IMG/VR virus record: IMGVR_UViG_3300044641_005825
Span: 1-23,698 of that record
DNA from: a virus
DNA: 23,698 nt
Reading direction: 5' to 3' (one strand)
The notes under the pieces are model-generated. The model saw only the letters and a list, made by a program, of their open reading frames with translations, was not told where the DNA came from and did no database searches. Below, piece after piece: positions 20,478 through 23,698 of this stretch. Both the position numbers and the translations under genes were made by a program. Position 1 is the first letter of the stretch. Every line of letters starts with the position of its first letter.

Positions 20478-20515
20478 GGCCCGGCTTCGCGCGCAGAGGC
20501 CGGGCCTAACTTTTT
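20478..20515 (+). terminator. Second intrinsic terminator
   Basis: GGCCCGGC (20478-20485) and GCCGGGCC (20499-20506) form an 8-bp stem followed by TAACTTTTT. It reads plus and lies 110 bases after the previous terminator, with no gene between, so it acts as a back-up or ends a separate short transcript. Confidence 0.6.
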
Positions 20516-20589
20516 GCTTGCAAGGCGTTTCGATTGGCCTTAGGTTTGGGGTGCGTGCTGTCTTGCGCCCCGTCTTCAAGATGGGCGGC

Positions 20590-20615
20590 GCGGGGATGGT
20601 TGCCGCCATCCCCGC
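20590..20615 (-). terminator. Hairpin just after the spanin stop
   Basis: GCGGGGATGG (20590-20599) and CCATCCCCGC (20606-20615) form a 10-bp stem, with outer AAGATGG/CCATCTT pairing around it. It starts nine bases after the Rz1 stop on the minus strand. There is no T run, so it may be a stability element or a rho-assisted terminator. Confidence 0.45.
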
Positions 20616-20623
20616 AGCCATCT

Positions 20624-20863
20624 TCAACACCCCCGCCTCGCCGCCTCAAGCCGAGACCGAAGCTCAGCCACATAGCCGGCAACGTCCACCGCCAGCCATT
20701 CGGCAACGCTTACCGGAACGTTCGCATCAGGCCGCTGGCGAAGGCTGGGCAAAGGCGCACACACCTCAGCGGCTGGCCTCGCCGGTTGCCTCTCCGGCAA
20801 GGGCCGGGAGGTCGCGCAGGCTGACAACAGGTTCGCCGCTACCAGCATCAGGACAACTCGCAT
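20624..20863 (-). CDS. Rz1: Outer-membrane spanin lipoprotein (Rz1-like)
   Basis: A 79-residue lipoprotein: MRVVLMLVAANLLSACATSR gives a signal peptide with lipobox LSAC, and the mature part is Pro-rich (RPLPERQPARPAAEVCAPLP), as in Rz1. It would be anchored in the outer membrane and bind the Rz C-terminus to fuse the two membranes at lysis. The start at ATG 20863 (GGAG upstream) lies inside the Rz gene in another frame, the classic overlapping Rz/Rz1 layout. In-frame starts further upstream would put a long extension before the signal peptide and are unlikely. Confidence 0.8.
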   Translation of the reverse strand: MRVVLMLVAANLLSACATSRPLPERQPARPAAEVCAPLPSLRQRPDANVPVSVAEWLAVDVAGYVAELRSRLEAARRGC

Positions 20864-21155
20864 TGCACGTCTCCGCTCGCCCGGCAGCCTGCCCAGCGCG
20901 ATACGCTCCCCGGCAGTCCGCAACCCTTGTTTCATACCGTGTCACCGTTCGGGCCTTGGCGTCATCATACTCCGCATTGCACGCGGCGATTGCCTCACGC
21001 GCTTTGGCCAGCGCCTTAGATGCGTCTAGGAGCGCCACAGAAGCCCGCTGACGGGCGTCTTTGTGTTTGGCTATCTCCCATGCCTGAAACACCGCAAAAC
21101 CAGCCAGCGCCAGCGCTAGAGCCCCACGAAGGCCAATGATGCGCCACAGGTTCAT
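20766..21155 (-). CDS. Rz: Inner-membrane spanin (Rz-like)
   Basis: A 129-residue protein with one N-terminal membrane span (LRGALALALAGFAVFQAWEI, about 9-28), a charged periplasmic coiled coil (ALLDASKALAKAREAIAACN, then RTVTRYETRVADCRG) and a C-terminal part rich in Gly and Pro. This is the i-spanin layout. Its 3' third overlaps the Rz1 gene in a different frame. ATG 21155 overlaps the stop of the 40-residue membrane ORF by ATGA. It acts last in lysis, after holin and endolysin. Confidence 0.78.
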   Translation of the reverse strand: MNLWRIIGLRGALALALAGFAVFQAWEIAKHKDARQRASVALLDASKALAKAREAIAACNAEYDDAKARTVTRYETRVADCRGAYRAGQAAGRAETCNASCPDAGSGEPVVSLRDLPALAGEATGEASR

Positions 21156-21274
21156 GACCAGCCCTCGACATCGCTCGCAAGGTTATCCAGCACCGACGCC
21201 AAGGCCAGCAGGCCCAGCCCCGGCAAAGCGCACAGGCCAGCCGCCACCCTCAGCACCCACACCGCGACAATCAC
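21152..21274 (-). CDS. 40-residue membrane peptide between endolysin and spanin
   Basis: GTG 21274 to TGA 21152 codes for MIVAVWVLRVAAGLCALPGL followed by GLLALASVLDNLASDVEGWS: one hydrophobic stretch of about 28 residues and a short acidic tail. It overlaps the endolysin stop by GTGA and the Rz start by ATGA, so translation is well supported. Position in the lysis cassette suggests a small holin or holin regulator, but one span is few for a holin. The two-TM protein at 23350 is the other holin candidate. Confidence 0.55.
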   Translation of the reverse strand: MIVAVWVLRVAAGLCALPGLGLLALASVLDNLASDVEGWS

Positions 21275-21813
21275 GTTACCGGCCCGCCAGCAGGCGCACC
21301 ATTGCGCGAGCGAACCACAGGCATGGCCGTAACCGGGCGCTGTTGGTAAGGAGGACGCCTTACCGCCACGAATGACAGGTCCGACGACGCACCGCGCGGG
21401 AAGCGACGGATGTTCACCGCGTCACCTTGGTTGCCCCCGAGGCAGTGAAAATGCGTTTTGTCGTGGCCAACATACATGCCCACATGGCCGCCACCGCGAC
21501 GGGACCACACGAGCACGTCACCGAGCGCCGGGCTGTCCGTCACCGGCTCGCCCCAATGCCGCCATGACAGCGCCCACAGCGGCTGTTCGGTGATGGGTCG
21601 GCCCGCTTCCTGAGCCCAATGCGCGACTGCCAATCCGCACCACGGGATGTCGTCACTGCGATAACCGCGAATGCCGAGCGCGTGCGCCCATTGCATGATA
21701 GCCGTTGTAGAGCCGGGTCCGGGCGTTTCCCGGACGCCATAATCCGCCACAGCAGCCTTGAGCATGCGCGGTAGGTCAGGCCGGAGCAGATCGCGATATT
21801 GAGCCGGTATCAT
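21271..21813 (-). CDS. Endolysin, TIGR02594-type NlpC/P60-like peptidase
   Basis: A 180-residue protein. The cysteine peptidase motifs are DDIPWCGLAVAHW with Cys59, and GDVLVWSRRGGGHVGMYVG with His110, followed by FHCLGGNQGDAVNI. This is the TIGR02594 pattern (CHAP/NlpC-P60 fold), which cuts the peptide part of peptidoglycan. There is no signal peptide, so it needs a holin to reach the cell wall. ATG 21813 has GGAGG seven bases upstream and overlaps the previous stop by ATGA; the longer open frame upstream is not needed. The spanins follow. Confidence 0.8.
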   Translation of the reverse strand: MIPAQYRDLLRPDLPRMLKAAVADYGVRETPGPGSTTAIMQWAHALGIRGYRSDDIPWCGLAVAHWAQEAGRPITEQPLWALSWRHWGEPVTDSPALGDVLVWSRRGGGHVGMYVGHDKTHFHCLGGNQGDAVNIRRFPRGASSDLSFVAVRRPPYQQRPVTAMPVVRSRNGAPAGGPVT

Positions 21814-22094
21814 TCGTCGCCCTCCAGTTGGTCGCGGTCGGACACGGTTGCGCGAGGCGTCACCGACTTGCGGCGGACATACTTCGTTGCAGCCCCGGCA
21901 AGCGCCTGCGTCAGGACGGCAATCAGCCGGGCTGTCTCGCCCACCGTCAGGATGCACGACGCCAGCCCCGGCCCGTTCGGCGTGTCTAGAACCACCGTCA
22001 GTTTGGCCGGCCCGTCCGGCTTGGGGATGGAAGCCATGACCCGCAGGCGGTCCAGTTCGCGCGGGATGGTGATGTCCGGAAGGTCATGCAGCAT
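21810..22094 (-). CDS. Unknown protein in the late operon
   Basis: A 94-residue protein with a beta-rich middle (KLTVVLDTPNGPGLASCILT) and a helical segment (TARLIAVLTQALAGAATKYV) before a basic tail. It overlaps the metallophosphoesterase stop by 11 bases and the endolysin start by ATGA. No family is recognised. It probably belongs to the lysis or late assembly set. Confidence 0.62.
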   Translation of the reverse strand: MLHDLPDITIPRELDRLRVMASIPKPDGPAKLTVVLDTPNGPGLASCILTVGETARLIAVLTQALAGAATKYVRRKSVTPRATVSDRDQLEGDE

Positions 22095-23340
22095 CGGTGT
22101 CGCCGATCATATTTGAGTGAACAAAACCCGACGCGGTGTTCTGCTTTTTGTGATTGCCGGGCGGAACGGCAGGCACAGGAACCGGGCCGCCGTCGAAACG
22201 CGACCGCTTCCACGTCAGGAAGTCGCAGGCCTCTTCCAAATCCCAGAACGCGGTGATGAACCGGAGCGGATCGCCGGCCATGGCGGGGTCCACCACGACG
22301 GCCATGTTCGGCGTCCAGTTGTTCGGGCGGAAGCCTTTTTCGACCGCGTAGTCGTCGATTTGCTTATAGGCCCCGACCTGCAACCCGAGGCACAGGCGTT
22401 GCTCGCTCTCGTGCCAGATGGTCCGAAGGTCTGCGCTGTGGATGTCGCCCGCCGCGAGGACGTGATCGCGAGCGCCCATCAGCGCCTCTTTCGCCGCGCC
22501 ATGGCCTGCCGAATACATGGAGTTTCCGGGGAAGCGGTGACGCATTCGGATCGTGAACGACGCACCGCCCGGCAGGTGAAGCCGGAGCCGCATGTCATCC
22601 TGACCGGACGGGCCAGGGACCGCCTTCAGGCGCGAGATCAGGCCCAGCACGTCGCCGTGGACGCGGCCCCAGTTGTCATGATTGCCAGCTGTGAGGGCCA
22701 GCCATGGGATTTGCTCGCAGAACCATTCCAGCAAGGCGACGCCTTCGTCCACCTTGGCCCCGCCGCTGGCATAGATGGACGTCAGCCGGCCAATCCAGTT
22801 GTCGCGATAGTCACCGACGCTACAAGCCATCATTCCCGGCGTATCTTGCACGGCTTCGATGTGGCGCTTGAGCAACGGCCAGTTCGTTCCGTCGTTGTCG
22901 AGGTGAGGGTCGCCGAAGAAGCACACCCCGATAGGCCCCGGCATGGTGACATGCACGTCAATGGCTTTGCGGTAATCGTCCTTCGCCTGCTTGCGCTGGA
23001 ACGCCGCCATGCGTGCGGCGATCAGTTCCTCGTGGGATTTCGGCGCGGCGTCCAGCGGCGGCGGCGTCACCGTGAACGGCGCGGCAGGCCTGACCGACGC
23101 CTCGATGCTCCATGACGGTTCGCCGAAACCCCGCTCGCAGGCGTAGCGAAAGCGGCTCTTGAACCCGTTGACCGTGCCGACCACGCCATCAGCAACGGCG
23201 CGTTGTGCGGCAACGTGAACGGCCCCGACGCCAGTTTGACCGCTTAGCGTGCCAGGCGGGCGGTGCCCGTCTCGCACAGCGGCCCGGACATAATCGACAG
23301 TCTGGCGCAGTTGCGCCTCAGTGAGAGAAGGCGTTGGCAT
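22084..23340 (-). CDS. Metallophosphoesterase with N-terminal HTH-like domain
   Basis: A 418-residue protein. The two-metal phosphoesterase motifs are in order: GDPHLD (143-148), GDYRDNW (176-182), GNHDNW (219-224), a His-containing RMRHRFPG (265-272) and GDIHSAD (298-304). It should hydrolyse a phosphoester, possibly a nucleic acid or nucleotide; the substrate is unknown. The first 70 residues (LTEAQLRQTVDYVRAAVRDG, then QTGVGAVHVAAQRAVADG) read like a DNA-binding HTH, an extension often seen in phage late-region members. ATG 23340 has GGGAG at good spacing. Confidence 0.82.
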   Translation of the reverse strand: MPTPSLTEAQLRQTVDYVRAAVRDGHRPPGTLSGQTGVGAVHVAAQRAVADGVVGTVNGFKSRFRYACERGFGEPSWSIEASVRPAAPFTVTPPPLDAAPKSHEELIAARMAAFQRKQAKDDYRKAIDVHVTMPGPIGVCFFGDPHLDNDGTNWPLLKRHIEAVQDTPGMMACSVGDYRDNWIGRLTSIYASGGAKVDEGVALLEWFCEQIPWLALTAGNHDNWGRVHGDVLGLISRLKAVPGPSGQDDMRLRLHLPGGASFTIRMRHRFPGNSMYSAGHGAAKEALMGARDHVLAAGDIHSADLRTIWHESEQRLCLGLQVGAYKQIDDYAVEKGFRPNNWTPNMAVVVDPAMAGDPLRFITAFWDLEEACDFLTWKRSRFDGGPVPVPAVPPGNHKKQNTASGFVHSNMIGDTDAA

Positions 23341-23349
23341 GAGGTCTCC

Positions 23350-23694
23350 CTAGCCCGCATACATTGGCGGCTGTTGGGTGGCCTTTGCGGCTTCTGCGGC
23401 GGCTCCGACGACATTCGCCAGTTGATCCGCCTTGTGAACATGAGCGATGTAGAGCCATGCCGTGGTCGTTGCGGCTGCCAGAAAGGCGATACCGAACGCA
23501 GCCACCGGCCAAGCGTCAGGTGATTTCGTGGCCAGTACCCACACACACGCGCCAGCACCGACCTGCCCGCAAATGGCCAGACCGAACACAAGGATGCGCC
23601 GGTAAAACCACCGAGCGCGGTCTTCCTGAACGGTCATGGTGTCGGCGGGTGATGAAGAAAGCGAGCGACCGCCGCTATCGTGCCGGTCCACCAT
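23350..23694 (-). CDS. Two-span membrane protein, holin candidate (start uncertain)
   Basis: Up to 115 residues with two hydrophobic spans, ILVFGLAICGQVGAGACVWV and PVAAFGIAFLAAATTTAWLY, joined by a short charged loop, and a basic, soluble C-terminus. Two spans and small size fit a class II holin or another late membrane protein. ATG 23694 or ATG 23637 could be the start; neither shows a ribosome site, and the frame is open to the right edge, so the gene may start outside the window. It precedes the metallophosphoesterase gene. Confidence 0.5.
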   Translation of the reverse strand: MVDRHDSGGRSLSSSPADTMTVQEDRARWFYRRILVFGLAICGQVGAGACVWVLATKSPDAWPVAAFGIAFLAAATTTAWLYIAHVHKADQLANVVGAAAEAAKATQQPPMYAG

Positions 23695-23698
23695 GCCG

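Larger units (their letters stand above)
20122..20623. other. Convergent non-coding zone rich in hairpins
   Basis: About 500 bases between the plus-strand accessory operon and the minus-strand lysis genes. I see no convincing gene on either strand. The zone holds three terminator-like hairpins for plus-strand transcripts and a long hairpin near 20590 next to the spanin stop, listed separately. Further inverted repeats lie at 20264-20295 (CACAAGC/GCTTGTG) and 20391-20418. Confidence 0.5.

Noticed and set aside
20316-21051. Plus-strand frames across the terminator zone and the spanin genes
   Set aside because: They run through terminator hairpins or opposite the Rz/Rz1 pair, and none has a ribosome site.

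Overview
The window is part of a tailed double-stranded DNA phage or prophage of a GC-rich bacterium, probably an alphaproteobacterium. This rests on the head and packaging genes at the left, a lysis cassette at the right, and many very short genes joined by ATGA or GTGA overlaps in between. The alphaproteobacterial host is inferred from GC-rich codon use, GcrA-like regulators and the style of the small phage genes; I cannot name a genus. No integrase, ribosomal gene or clear host gene is visible, so lysogeny is not shown. Late genes leave the left edge and enter the right edge on the same (minus) strand. That fits a circular or circularly permuted genome whose tail genes lie outside the window.

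Layout. (1) 1-4952, minus: small unknown protein, terminase small and large subunits, portal, scaffold-like protein and major capsid protein (cut by the left edge). (2) 4953-5669: a control region with repeats and a promoter, then two small plus-strand genes, one a Cro/CI-like DNA-binding protein. (3) 5641-11600, minus: a replication and DNA-processing operon. Read in its own direction it holds two HTH proteins, a four-cysteine microprotein, a stand-alone DnaA domain IV protein, an SF2 helicase, a DNA methyltransferase, a VRR-NUC nuclease, an AlpA-like HTH protein, a DUF1376 replication protein and two less clear proteins. (4) 11683-15757, plus: a recombination operon with Gp157, Bet/RecT annealase, SSB, NinB, a GcrA-like regulator and an HNH nuclease after four small unknown genes. 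(5) 15696-15932, minus: a Cro/YdaS-like repressor, divergent from (6) 16002-20121, plus: about a dozen small accessory genes (DUF6197, a 26-residue membrane peptide, a pentapeptide-repeat protein, a second four-cysteine microprotein, an Ea22-like protein and a winged-helix protein). (7) 20122-20623: a convergent non-coding zone rich in hairpins. (8) 20624-23694, minus: lysis and late genes: a two-TM protein, a metallophosphoesterase, an unknown protein, a TIGR02594-type endolysin, a 40-residue membrane peptide and an overlapping Rz/Rz1 spanin pair.

How it fits together. Two divergent control nodes, at about 11600-11683 and 15932-16002, carry nearly the same 21-bp element. At each, opposed sigma70-like promoters overlap, which suggests that one regulator sets the balance between replication, recombination and accessory transcription. 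The replication protein gene at 7287 has an unusual leader: a short ORF with a strong ribosome site runs through a hairpin that hides the downstream ribosome site. The helicase-methyltransferase-nuclease run and the lone DnaA DNA-binding domain are the most system-like parts of the window. All functions are read from sequence motifs by eye; no database search was run.
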